From: Bog-159 sp049514955
Lineage (GTDB): Bacteria > Acidobacteriota > Terriglobia > Bryobacterales > Bryobacteraceae
Reading direction: 5' to 3'
NCBI GenBank assembly: GCA_049514955.1
Contig: JBEKUO010000001.1
Coordinates: 33,252 to 97,251 of the forward strand
DNA: 64,000 bases
The notes beneath the pieces were generated by a model. That model saw nothing but the letters and a program-made list of their open reading frames with translations, was not told where the DNA came from and did no database searches. Made by a program: the position numbers and the translations under genes. This document shows, in pieces, positions 8,813 to 17,495 of the stretch; position 1 is the stretch's first letter, and each line of letters opens with the position of its first letter.

Positions 8813-10900
8813 CTACGACTTTCCCACCGCTCCAACGATGAAGTCCACTTCCTGACCCGGCTGCGCGCTGCTTGGCGCAAAATTGTAATTCGGGCCGCTC
8901 ATCAGGCGGATGTGGAAGGCATGCCGGGCCCTTCCGGCCTGGAACATTCCGGTCTTGTTCCTTTTCGCGTCTTTTACCGCGGTGGTGCTGAAGGTGTGCA
9001 CGCCATCGTTGGCCTTGAAACTGGCCTTCCCCCGGGAGACGCTCAGCCATCCTTGGCAAGTAGTAATAAAGTTGTCACTATGATCGTGATACACCAAAAA
9101 ACTCGCCACTCCGCCCTTGTCAAGCGCGGCACGATAGTTGATAAATGCATCTGCCGGTTGATTCAGGTAGTAGAGCTCGATTTTGGCGAGTGCGTTGTAA
9201 GCCTGCCAGCGCGACGGATTCGCCTGAATCGCGCTGTTCAGCAGTGTCTGCGCGTCGGTATATAGGACGTTGTTGATCTTCACCTCCGCCTGCCTGAGCA
9301 GCTCGTCGTAGCTCGTAACAACTGGCGCGGGTGGCGGCACGACCGGCGCGGGCGCAGGCTCGACCGGCGCGGGCGCAGGCGTAACGGCGACCACCGGCGC
9401 TGGTGCCGGCGGCGCCGGTTTCTCCACTGTTACCGGCTGTGGCTCCGGCGCCACCGGATTCTCCGCCTGCGCCTCGAGCGCGCGCTGGCGCTCCTCGTCG
9501 CTTTGCGGAATGCCTGCCGCTTGGGTCGGCCACTGTGTGGACCCTGCGGCCGGCGTAGGGCTCGTAGCCCCTGGCGCAGGGGTCGTGGAACCCGACTCAG
9601 GGGTTGTAGAACTTGCCGTGGTTGTCGGCCGGTGCCTATGACGGTACCAGTAGATAGAGCCGCCGGTGGCTGCCAGCGCGACGATTGCAATCAGAAGCGC
9701 GAGGACCAACCACTTCGGCAACGTCCGGCGGACGCGTGGCGGCGGTGGCGGCGCCACAGGCGCTGCGGGGACAGGGCCGGCTATGACCTGCGGCGCTGGC
9801 GGCCCTGGCGGTGGAACAACAGCCGGTGGCTGAGCGGGGGCCACTGGTGCCAGTATCAGCGTCTCAACCAGTGTCCGCCGGGTCTCATCCAATGCCCGCG
9901 TCTCACTCAGAACAGTTACCGGCGCAGGACGAGGGACGGGGAGATTGCCCGTAAGGGCGCTCTTGAAATCCTCCATCGATTGGAATCGGTCGCCGGCGCG
10001 CACGGCCAGCCCCTTCATCAATGCGATCTCCGCGGAAGCCGGAATGCTGACTCCCAGTTGGGAGGGGCTTTCCAGCGTGTCCGCAGCCAGCCTGTCGATC
10101 GAAGCTGGCGGGACCTTCCCGGTGACGGCGCGATAGAGCGTGGCGGCAGTGGCATACACGTCGGTCCATGGGCCTTGAATGCCGTTCGACCGGTACTGCT
10201 CTTCCGGAGAGTATCCCCCTCTCATGATCACCGAGAGGTTCCGGCTCCTTTGGCTGAGCGCATTGCGCGCCGCGCCAAAATCGATCAGCTTCACTTTGCC
10301 CGTCCTGGGGATGTAGATGTTGTCCGGGCTGACGTCGCGATGCAGGATGTTCTCGGCGTGCACGGCGCTCAAGGCGTCCATCACCGGCAGCATGATACGG
10401 AGCGCCTCCTCGAAAGGGATCGTTCCGCCGCGGCGGCGCAGAAGCTCCTCGAATGTCATGCCCTCGAGGTACTCCATCACCAGGTAAGCCGTACCGTTAT
10501 CGCGGAAAACGGTGTCGACCGCCACGATATTGGGGTGATTGCACTTCTTCAGCACGCGCGCCTACTCGAGGAAGCGCTCCAGTCCCCATTCGTACTCCGG
10601 CTTGGTTATGTCGGAGAACGGCAGGACTTTGCTTTGCCCCGTGCGGCCGGCAATGCCATTCGGCATGTACTCTTTTATGGCGAGGCGCGTTTGCAGGCCG
10701 ATATCCCAGGCCAGATAGGTGATGCCAAAGCCGCCGTGGCCGAGCGCGCGCCCGATCACGTATTGATCGCGCAAAACCGTGCGCGGCGGCAGCATCAGGG
10801 TGTTGCTGACAGTGGGATGGAAGGGTGACCCACACTTGGGGCAGATCGTGCTGCCGGAATCGTCTTCCAGGCAACTGACGCACATGGTTTCGAGATTCAT
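8813..10900 (-). pseudogene. Ser/Thr protein kinase interrupted by an in-frame amber stop
   Basis: The frame runs from ATG 10900 to 8813 with a single TAG at 10562-10564. N-terminal part: zinc ribbon (Cys7, Cys10, Cys20, Cys23), glycine loop GHGGFG at 54-59, Lys76 in LAIKEY. After the stop: ARVLKKCNHPNIV, HRD at about 187-189, DFG at about 207-209, GGYSPEEQY. A proline-rich linker, a membrane helix (about 398-421), a second Pro/Ala-rich stretch and a TPR-like C-terminal region follow. The stop falls exactly where FLEEARVL is expected, so a GAG to TAG change explains it. Without readthrough no intact kinase is made. It lies 23 bases downstream of the FecR/DUF6600 gene on the same strand. A sequencing error is the alternative. 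Confidence 0.85.
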
Positions 10901-10923
10901 AATCCGTTCTCCATTATGTGTCG

Positions 10924-12780
10924 TTAGTGCTTCTTGGGCGGGGCTTTCGGCGGAGGCGCGGGCGCGCGTTGCGGCTGCGTGTGCTGCTGCGGCTGCATGC
11001 GCTGCTGCGGCTGCGTGCGCTGTGGTTGGGTCTGCGTCCGCTGCGGTTGGGTCTGCGTCCGCTGTGGTTGGGTCTGCGTCCGCTGTTGCTGATTCTGCGT
11101 GTGCTGCGGCTGGGTCTGGGTCCGCTGTTGCTGATTCTGCGTGTGCTGCGGCTGGGTCTGCGTCCGCTGCTGTTGGTTCTGCGTGTGCTGTGGCTGAGTC
11201 TGCGTGTGCTGCGGCTGGGTCTGCGTCCGCTGCTGTTGATTCTGCGTGTGCTGTGGCTGGGTCTGCGTCCGCTGCGGCTGAGTCTGCGTGCGCTGTTGCT
11301 GATTCTGTGTGCGCTGCGGCTGCGTCTGGGTCCGCTGTTGCTGATTCTGCGTGCGTTGTGGCTGGGTCTGCGTCCGCTGCTGCGTCTGTGTGCGCGGCGC
11401 AGAAGACGTGGGCCGCGTCGAAGGCGTCCGGTTCGCCACAACATTACGGCTCGCGATCTTAGACGGCGCGCCGTGCGCCGATCCGTGCGGCCCCAGACGC
11501 GCCTCCTTCGTAGGCTCCACATTGGACCGCGGGCCCACTTTCGCCTTCGCGTTGGCCGCCGCCGGAACGTGCACAGAGTCCTTGCCGACCGGGTGTCCAC
11601 TCGCGACGTCGCTGCGCCGCGCAGCGGTCAGGGCCGATGCGCGGTTCATATAGTGCTGCCGCGCCGCATCCGGGTGGGCCAGCACTTTGCGATCCACGGG
11701 CACCGCGTTGGTTGCGTTGACCTGCTCCAGGTACCCGGCGCTTACGGTGTACGCCGGCACCCACACTTCGCCGGGGCCTAGCGGGAACCAGCCGAGCACC
11801 GCGTCGGCCAGTACGACGCCCGCTCCAAAATCGGCGAATGCCACCAGTGCGGGTGCGTAGTAGGGGCGAATTACGAACACCCCGGGAGTCTCGGGCTTCC
11901 CGGGAGTCCAGCCCCAGGCGCCGTCAACCTGCACCCAACGCCCGAAATGAAACGGCGCGTAACCCCAGGGCGCGTCGTCCACCCAGGTCCAGCCCCACGG
12001 ATCCACAAAGACCCAATGGCCCACGCGGTACGGGGCCCATTGCGCATCTACGTTGGGAAACCAAACCGGGCCGTACGGGTCGACGGTGCGCCAATTGCCA
12101 TTGGCATCCAGATCGGCGTAGCCGGGGATGTCGCGCGAAATGTTTGTCGCCGTGGCCGACGAGTCCTCGCGCCCGTCCCGTTCGATGCACCAGGCGTCAA
12201 ACGGATCGGTGGCGGGCGCGTCGAGCGGTTCGGTATTCGCAGCGGTCACCCGCACCTGCTTGCCCTCGGCGACCGGCGTAATCTGGCCGCCGGCGTTGAT
12301 CTCGGCGTCGCCCATCCGCACCGTGACCAGAGTGGTATCGCCCTGCTCGCTGACCTCCACGCGATAGGCGCCAAAGCGTTTCAAGGTAAAGGAAAGTTGC
12401 GGCGTGTCGATCTCAAAGACCTCATCGGCAGCCAGATCGTGCAGCCGCACGTTCAGGATGCCGCTCGCAATTTTGATGTGGGTAACCGCGTCGCCCAGTT
12501 CCACAAAAGCGAAATCCGTGCGTCCTCCGAAGCGCATGGCGGCATTGTCCGTCTGCAATTCGGCACGGCCGTTGTCTTCGGTCCAGAACTCGTCGCCGGT
12601 GGTCATCGGGCGGTTCAGCTCCGCCGGAGTCCAGTCGTCTACGCCGGCGGGTTTGAAGGTAACCGTGCCTTCGAAATACCCGAGACGCGCGGCGCGCCGC
12701 GGCGGGTCGGCGTTCTGCGGCAGCGCGGGCGTGGCCGCAACGGCTCCCAGAATGACGAACGCCGCAAATCTCTTAAGCAT
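10924..12780 (-). CDS. Secreted FecR-domain / DUF6600 protein with Gln-Thr-rich repeat tail
   Basis: 618 residues from the ATG at 12780, preceded by GGAGAGACAGGAA; the GTG at 12795 lies over this ribosome site. Signal peptide at about 1-21 (MLKRFAAFVILGAVAATPA). Residues about 30-190 look like a FecR-type beta domain (VRLHDLAADEVFEIDTPQLS, YRVEVSEQGDTTLVTVRMG). Residues about 210-330 hold the Trp-rich DUF6600 pattern (DPYGPVWFP, WAPYRVGHWVFVDPWGWTW, DDAPWGYAPFHFGRWV). From about 460 on the protein is almost only Gln, Thr, Pro and Arg. It should be exported and may be wall- or matrix-associated. It sits between two kinases on the same strand. The tail length is probably variable. Confidence 0.75.
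   Translation of the reverse strand: MLKRFAAFVILGAVAATPALPQNADPPRRAARLGYFEGTVTFKPAGVDDWTPAELNRPMTTGDEFWTEDNGRAELQTDNAAMRFGGRTDFAFVELGDAVTHIKIASGILNVRLHDLAADEVFEIDTPQLSFTLKRFGAYRVEVSEQGDTTLVTVRMGDAEINAGGQITPVAEGKQVRVTAANTEPLDAPATDPFDAWCIERDGREDSSATATNISRDIPGYADLDANGNWRTVDPYGPVWFPNVDAQWAPYRVGHWVFVDPWGWTWVDDAPWGYAPFHFGRWVQVDGAWGWTPGKPETPGVFVIRPYYAPALVAFADFGAGVVLADAVLGWFPLGPGEVWVPAYTVSAGYLEQVNATNAVPVDRKVLAHPDAARQHYMNRASALTAARRSDVASGHPVGKDSVHVPAAANAKAKVGPRSNVEPTKEARLGPHGSAHGAPSKIASRNVVANRTPSTRPTSSAPRTQTQQRTQTQPQRTQNQQQRTQTQPQRTQNQQQRTQTQPQRTQTQPQHTQNQQQRTQTQPQHTQTQPQHTQNQQQRTQTQPQHTQNQQQRTQTQPQHTQNQQQRTQTQPQRTQTQPQRTQTQPQRTQPQQRMQPQQHTQPQRAPAPPPKAPPKKH
10975..11395 (-). repeat. Coding tandem repeats (QTQPQ / QNQQQ units)
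   Basis: Imperfect short-period repeats built from CTGCGTCCGCTG-type and CTGATTCTGCGTG-type blocks. They encode alternating RTQTQPQ and RTQNQQQ heptads, i.e. 21-base units and often 42-base double units. They lie wholly in the 3' part of the FecR/DUF6600 gene and keep the frame open. The units are contiguous without spacers, so this is not a CRISPR array. Confidence 0.85.
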
Positions 12781-12858
12781 TTCCTGTCTCTCCACCTCGA
12801 CTCTACCACTGACGGGCCCGATCGCAGGCTAACTGCGAGCTTGCTGACTCCGTCCCGA

Positions 12859-14682
12859 CTAAGGTAACTCCCCCATGCAACGGAACCCCACATCGCTGGC
12901 GCGGCTCTCCGGCGCACCCTGGGAACGGGCCGAGACGCGAACGCCGTCCGCACGCATGTCCCAGGCCCCGCCGCGCAGCACATGCCCGGCGCCGCCGTCC
13001 GGACCTTTGGGATCCGCTCCGGGGCTCGCCTGGTAGTAGCCGCTGCCGTAGAAGTCGGCAGTCCACTCCCACACATTCCCCAGCATGTCGTACAAGCCGT
13101 ACCCGTTCGGCTTCTTTTTGGCGACCGGCTGCGGCGCATTCCCGCTGTTATCTCCGTCCCAGGCGATAGCGTCGAGAGCTCCGTATCGCGATCGCACATT
13201 TCCGCCCCGTGCCGCGAACTCCCATTCCGCCTCAGTGGGCAAACGCAGTCCCGCCCATTCGCAATAACCGGCGGCTTCCTGCCAGGTCACCGACACTGCG
13301 GGAAGATCTCCTCCTCCCGTTCCCGTGGCGCGCGTATAGCGCTGGTATGCGCCCGCAGTCACCTCCGTCTGCCCCATCCAGAATCCCTGGCTGATGCTGA
13401 CTTCGTGCACCGGTTTCTCGTCGGCGGCGCACGTGGCGTCGCCCGGCGAGCACCCCATGCGAAAAGTCCCTGCCGGGATCCACACGTACGGCAGGCCGTC
13501 TTTTGAGTTGGTCCGCACTTCACCCAGGCTCCCCGCCCGCGCAGGACCAGGGGCGGGTGACGGGTGCGACTCAGGCGCCGTTGGCTGATGCGACCGGAAA
13601 AGGAAAATCCAAACAATCGCGGCCAACAGCAGGCACGCCGCCACACCCGCAGCCAGCCACATTCCGGTCTTGCGGGGCTTTGGTGGCGCGATGGGCGTGA
13701 TCTGCACCGTGGGAACGGCCGGTACGACCGCCGTTACTGGCGCCGTCGGCATAACTGCCGCGACGGGCGGCACCGTCTGTCTTGTCGGAGGGCTCTCTTC
13801 CTCCCACACGCCGCCCCCCTGGACCGCGGGCGAGGAGAGCGCCGCAATGAGATCCGCGGCGGTCTGAAATCTTTCCTCTGAATTCTGTTTCAGACAGCGC
13901 AGGATCGCGCTCTCCCATTGCGGGTCCAGGTCCGGAACGAACTGCCGGGGCGGAGGCGCTTGCGGACGAACGTACGCCGCCTCCGGAAACGGTCGCCGGC
14001 CGGCGACCATTTCATACATCACGATGCCCAGCGCAAAAATGTCCGTCGCTGGTGTGAGCGTGCCCAGGGTAAGTTGCTCGGGAGACATATACGCTGGAGT
14101 GCCGACGATATGGCCGACCATCGTCACGTTGCCGGCGGTATCCTCCATGCTGCGCGCCAGTCCGAAATCCGTGACCACCACACGGATCCCGTTTCCCTTG
14201 CCCGTTGGCGTCAGCATGACGTTTGCGGGCTTGAAATCCCGGTGTACGATGCCCACTTCATGTGCCGCATCGAGGGCCGCAGCCATTTGCATGACGAGAG
14301 GGCCCGCCTCCTGGGTGCTCATGCGCCCCCGGCTCAACCGGTCGGCGAGGTTCTCACCTTGCAGCATTTCCATGGTGAGGAACATCATTCCGGGTTCCCC
14401 GGATGCTGGGTTTCCTGGCGTGATGTGGAGATCGTATATCCGGCAAACATTGGGATGCGTGACCTGCTTGGCCGTCTGCACTTCCCGCTTGAATCGGGCA
14501 GTGGCCTGCGCATTGGAGGCGATATCCGGCCGTATGGTCTTCAGGGCCACGCGCCCGCCCAGATTCAGATCTTCCCCCTCATATACGTCTCCCATACCGC
14601 CGCGTCCGAGCCGGCGCACGATCCGGAACCGGCCTGCCAGTACGTCGCCTGCGCGCAGGCCCAACTCAGGAATTTGGACCAT
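12859..14682 (-). CDS. Ser/Thr protein kinase with C-terminal FGE-sulfatase domain
   Basis: 607 residues from ATG 14682. Kinase domain: GRGGMGDVY at about 27-35, Lys48 in VALKTI, HRD near 147, VTDFGLAR, GTPAYMSPEQL. A membrane helix at about 340-362 (WLAAGVAACLLLAAIVWIF) separates it from an FGE-sulfatase-type domain (about 395-607) with WIPAGTFRMGC, RLPTEAEWEFAARGG and GNVWEWTADFYG, presumably outside the membrane. This PknB-plus-sulfatase-modifying-factor architecture is common in Bryobacterales-type acidobacteria. A fragment opening MSPERWAQVRKIVDEALERD, usual as the N-terminus of such kinases, is read in another frame from 14750, one base after the sigma-factor stop. The true N-terminus may therefore be lost by an indel, or the kinase may start by reinitiation at 14682. 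Confidence 0.82.
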   Translation of the reverse strand: MVQIPELGLRAGDVLAGRFRIVRRLGRGGMGDVYEGEDLNLGGRVALKTIRPDIASNAQATARFKREVQTAKQVTHPNVCRIYDLHITPGNPASGEPGMMFLTMEMLQGENLADRLSRGRMSTQEAGPLVMQMAAALDAAHEVGIVHRDFKPANVMLTPTGKGNGIRVVVTDFGLARSMEDTAGNVTMVGHIVGTPAYMSPEQLTLGTLTPATDIFALGIVMYEMVAGRRPFPEAAYVRPQAPPPRQFVPDLDPQWESAILRCLKQNSEERFQTAADLIAALSSPAVQGGGVWEEESPPTRQTVPPVAAVMPTAPVTAVVPAVPTVQITPIAPPKPRKTGMWLAAGVAACLLLAAIVWIFLFRSHQPTAPESHPSPAPGPARAGSLGEVRTNSKDGLPYVWIPAGTFRMGCSPGDATCAADEKPVHEVSISQGFWMGQTEVTAGAYQRYTRATGTGGGDLPAVSVTWQEAAGYCEWAGLRLPTEAEWEFAARGGNVRSRYGALDAIAWDGDNSGNAPQPVAKKKPNGYGLYDMLGNVWEWTADFYGSGYYQASPGADPKGPDGGAGHVLRGGAWDMRADGVRVSARSQGAPESRASDVGFRCMGELP

Positions 14683-14751
14683 TCCCGGGAATCGCGCTCA
14701 AGTGCTTCGTCGACGATCTTCCTGACCTGCGCCCAGCGCTCCGGGCTCATT

Positions 14752-15320
14752 TCAGACGGCACGCGCGATCTCCCGGTGCAGCCACAAACGCGCCACGTTC
14801 CACTCCCGTTTCACGGTCCGATCCGAAATGCCCAGCACCGCGGCGGTTTCGGCGACCGACAGGTCTCCAAAGAATCGCAATTCCACGATGCGGCTCTGCC
14901 GCGGATCGAGCTTCTCCAGGCGCTGGAGGGCCTCGTCCAGGGCGATCAGCTCGCTGGATTTCTCGGGAGAAAACACCAACCCTTCGTCGAGCGGGACCTT
15001 CGACTGGCCTCCTCCGCGTTTGTCGCGGCCGCGCCCCCGCGCGTAATCGATCAGAATACAGCGCATCTGCCGTGCGGCTACCGCAAAGAAATGCGCGCGA
15101 TTCTCCCAGTTGAAATTCGCCCTGCCTACCATCTTGAGATACGCTTCATGACCAGTGCGGTTGCCTGCAGCGTGTGCTCCGGCCGTTCGAGTCTCATGTA
15201 GTGCGCCGCGATCCGGCGCATCTCCCCATACACGAGGGGTACCAGTTTCTGAACCGCCTCCGCGTCCCCTTTTTGAGCGCCGGCAAGCAGCCGTGTGATT
15301 TCTCCAGGAGACGATTCCAT
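14752..15320 (-). pseudogene. ECF sigma-70 factor (TIGR02999-like), frameshifted
   Basis: Two overlapping frames make one protein. The first (15320-15126) reads ITRLLAGAQKGDAEAVQKLV to LQATALVM and then goes off frame. The second, entered near 15140, reads HEAYLKMVGRANFNWENRAH, IDYARGRGR, LDEALQRLEKLDPRQ and ends in the region-4 helix-turn-helix AETAAVLGISDRTVKREW. Adding one C between GTC and ATG (about 15150) restores TALVHEAYLKMVG, the family consensus. Repaired, it would be about 189 residues, normal for the family. It is directly upstream of the kinase, the usual sigma/kinase pairing. Either a real one-base deletion or a base-calling error in a CC run. Confidence 0.85.
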
Positions 15321-15446
15321 ATGCAGGTTCTTGAAAGAAGAGCGTTTTTCGGAATTCTACCGCACTTTCGCGCCAGATTTGGCCCCTCCGCTCCTCCCAT
15401 GTCGCCTGTAAGGTTGCAGGCGGTCAAAGCCGCCTGACACTTTCGA

Positions 15447-15453
15447 AAAGGAG
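15447..15453 (+). promoter_or_regulatory. Strong ribosome-binding site
   Basis: AAAGGAG, seven bases before the ATG at 15461, with a second GGA closer in. It is one of the best Shine-Dalgarno matches in the window and fixes the start of the small secreted protein. Confidence 0.7.
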
Positions 15454-15460
15454 AAGGAAA

Positions 15461-15835
15461 ATGTTCCATCGTTCGCTTCCCAAAATCGCAGTAGCGTTGG
15501 CCGTGCTGCTGGCGCTGATCACTGTCGCCCCATCACCTATGAGCGCCCAGGGCAGCCGTTACTCCCTGACGTTCAACAACTATTCGGGTTTGCGAATCGA
15601 CCGCATCTACATGTCGACCAGCGAATCCGGCCGTTGGGGCCCGGACCAGCTTCGCGAGAACCGTCTGTGGTCCGGTTCCTACTACACTCTCACCGGGATT
15701 ACGCCGGGAGAATACGACGTCAAGTTCGTTGATGGACGGGGCTTTGCCTGCACCCTGTACGGGGTCAACGTGTTCCGCGATCTATCCTGGGACCTGACCC
15801 GGCAGTGGCTGCTGGGCTGCGAGTACCGGCGCTGA
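15461..15835 (+). CDS. Small secreted hypothetical protein, 124 aa
   Basis: Signal peptide at about 1-30 (KIAVALAVLLALITVAPSPMSAQ). The mature part is a compact beta-strand-like domain: SLTFNNYSGLRIDRIYMS, WGPDQL, TGITPGEYDVKFVDGRG, then Cys and LLGCEY. Two cysteines in the mature chain could form a disulfide. I recall similar short exported proteins with a WGPDxL element annotated as hypothetical in several phyla, but no function. It stands alone between the ECF sigma gene and the WecA-like gene, with a strong ribosome site, suggesting good expression. Confidence 0.7.
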   Translation: MFHRSLPKIAVALAVLLALITVAPSPMSAQGSRYSLTFNNYSGLRIDRIYMSTSESGRWGPDQLRENRLWSGSYYTLTGITPGEYDVKFVDGRGFACTLYGVNVFRDLSWDLTRQWLLGCEYRR

Positions 15836-15887
15836 GCCATGCGGGCCGCCGCGCTGGGCGAGTTCTGCCAAGAACTCGCCCGGGGCC

Positions 15888-17309
15888 TCATTCCCGCGCT
15901 AAAGATACCGCCGAGCCGGCTTCCGCGGTTGCAGACTCAGGGAATTTTTCGGCAAGGGTCTGGCGCAGGAGGTCCACGAACGGGGCGACCATCATCGGCA
16001 GGACGGAAGATGCAAAGGGCCGGGACAGCACGGCGTAGTCCCGATTGGAAAGCGGTATGCGCAGCGTCCAGGCGGGAGTTTCGGGATCGTCGCCACAGTA
16101 ATCGTAAATCTCGCCGCCCAGCGAGAGCCGCACCTGCTGGAATCCGAACCTGACGCCGGCGTCCCGGATCGCCTCCCAGCACTCGCCGGGAGTTCCAGCG
16201 GCCAGCAGCGCGGCGCGGAATTTTCGCAGGTCCAGTTGGGCGCTCACGGTCCGCTGGAACTCGCCGCTGAACAGCAGCCGGCCGGCCAAGTCGAACTCGG
16301 CGTAGCCCAGATATTGAATGCCCAGCAGCATGAAGACGCAAAACAGCAGGATGAGCGCCCCCGCGAAACTATGTACCACGCCTTGAAGAAGAGAAAACGC
16401 CGCCGCCAGTCCGCAGAGGCCGTAGAGCACCAGCACGACGCGGCGGGGCGTAAGCCCTCGGTCGAGCAGCCGGTGATGGATGTGGCCACGGTCCGCCGCA
16501 AAGAGCGGCTGACGCCCAAGAAAACGGCGCACAATGGCCAAGGCTACATCCAGCAGGGGAATGGAGAGAGCCATCAGCGGCGCGGTCATGCCGAGCACTG
16601 TGGCCGATTTATTGGTCCAGATGGCCGCATAGCAGCCTAGCAGGAAACCGATCAGCAGGCTGCCGGAATCCCCCAGGAAAATGGTTGCCGGGTTGAAGTT
16701 GTAGCACAGAAACGCGAGCAGGGCGCCCGCCAGCGGGAAGGTGGCCACCGCCAGCACCATGTTGTGCGACATCAGGGCAGCGGCGAAGACAGTCAGGGTA
16801 GCGAAGAGCCCCACGCCCGCAGCCAAGCCGTCGAGTCCGTCCACCAGGTTGAAGGCGTTCATGCAGGCCAGCAACCAGATAATAGTCAGCGGCACATTCC
16901 ACCAGGCGACCGTGTCCGCGCCGTGGATGGAGAGGATTCGGACGCCGCCCCAACAGGCCACGCTGGCGGCCGCGATCTGTCCGAGAAGTTTCTGCCAGGC
17001 CCGCAGGTTGAACAGGTCGTCCAGCAATCCAATCGCGAACGCTAGGGCGGCGCCCGGGAGCAATTTCCAGACGAGCGAGATCTGCTGGGCCAGCGGGCTG
17101 CCTTCTTCCGGGCGAACCAGTAAGTAGGCCACCAGGTAAGAAACGGCGATCGCCAGGCCGCCCACGCGCGGGATGGGATAACGGTGGACCTTACGCGTGG
17201 GATCGGGCTGGTCCACGACCCCGTAAGACCGGAAAACGTCCCGGCAAATCGGGGTCAGCACCAAAGAAATAATAAATGCTCTGAATCCCAACCAGAGCAA
17301 CGAATGCAC
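15888..17309 (-). CDS. WecA/MraY-like phosphotransferase with extra C-terminal domain
   Basis: 473 residues from the GTG at 17309. This start has GGAGG six bases upstream; the longer frame to 17375 has no such site. About ten or eleven membrane helices and the family motifs GLLDDLFNLRAWQK, NAFNLVDGLDGLAAG, FLGDSGSLLIGF and DRGHIHHRLLDRGL (complete HIHH loop) are present. The membrane part ends near residue 330. About 140 further residues form a soluble domain (FRAALLAAGTPGECWEAI, FGFQQVRLSLGGEIYDYCG) resembling the GAF-like tail seen in some WecA proteins. It should transfer GlcNAc-1-P or a similar unit to undecaprenyl phosphate. It is divergent from the outer-membrane barrel gene. Confidence 0.87.
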   Translation of the reverse strand: MHSLLWLGFRAFIISLVLTPICRDVFRSYGVVDQPDPTRKVHRYPIPRVGGLAIAVSYLVAYLLVRPEEGSPLAQQISLVWKLLPGAALAFAIGLLDDLFNLRAWQKLLGQIAAASVACWGGVRILSIHGADTVAWWNVPLTIIWLLACMNAFNLVDGLDGLAAGVGLFATLTVFAAALMSHNMVLAVATFPLAGALLAFLCYNFNPATIFLGDSGSLLIGFLLGCYAAIWTNKSATVLGMTAPLMALSIPLLDVALAIVRRFLGRQPLFAADRGHIHHRLLDRGLTPRRVVLVLYGLCGLAAAFSLLQGVVHSFAGALILLFCVFMLLGIQYLGYAEFDLAGRLLFSGEFQRTVSAQLDLRKFRAALLAAGTPGECWEAIRDAGVRFGFQQVRLSLGGEIYDYCGDDPETPAWTLRIPLSNRDYAVLSRPFASSVLPMMVAPFVDLLRQTLAEKFPESATAEAGSAVSLARE

Positions 17310-17495
17310 CCAAAACCTCCAGCCACTCCTGATGGTGGCGCACGCCGCGCTACGTGTCAAGACACATGCTTTCAATTATTTCCGGATTGTACTGGTACCT
17401 TGGATAAATTCTTGTCTGTCGCAGGTCCGGCATGGCCGGACGGCAGACCGGCCACCTCCTGGCTTGACACCGCTGCTTGCGGCGCGTCAGAGTGA

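Noticed and set aside
9503..10828. 441-residue plus-strand frame opposite the kinase gene
   Set aside because: It is an antisense shadow of a GC-rich gene; the minus strand has all kinase motifs.
10975..11395. CRISPR array
   Set aside because: Units are contiguous, lack spacers and encode protein heptads in frame.
10918..11781. Leu/Arg-rich plus-strand frame opposite the FecR/DUF6600 repeat
   Set aside because: Its composition comes from the QTQPQ repeats read backwards; no gene signals.
13918..15201. 427-residue plus-strand frame
   Set aside because: It covers the kinase and sigma genes in antisense and has no coherent domain.
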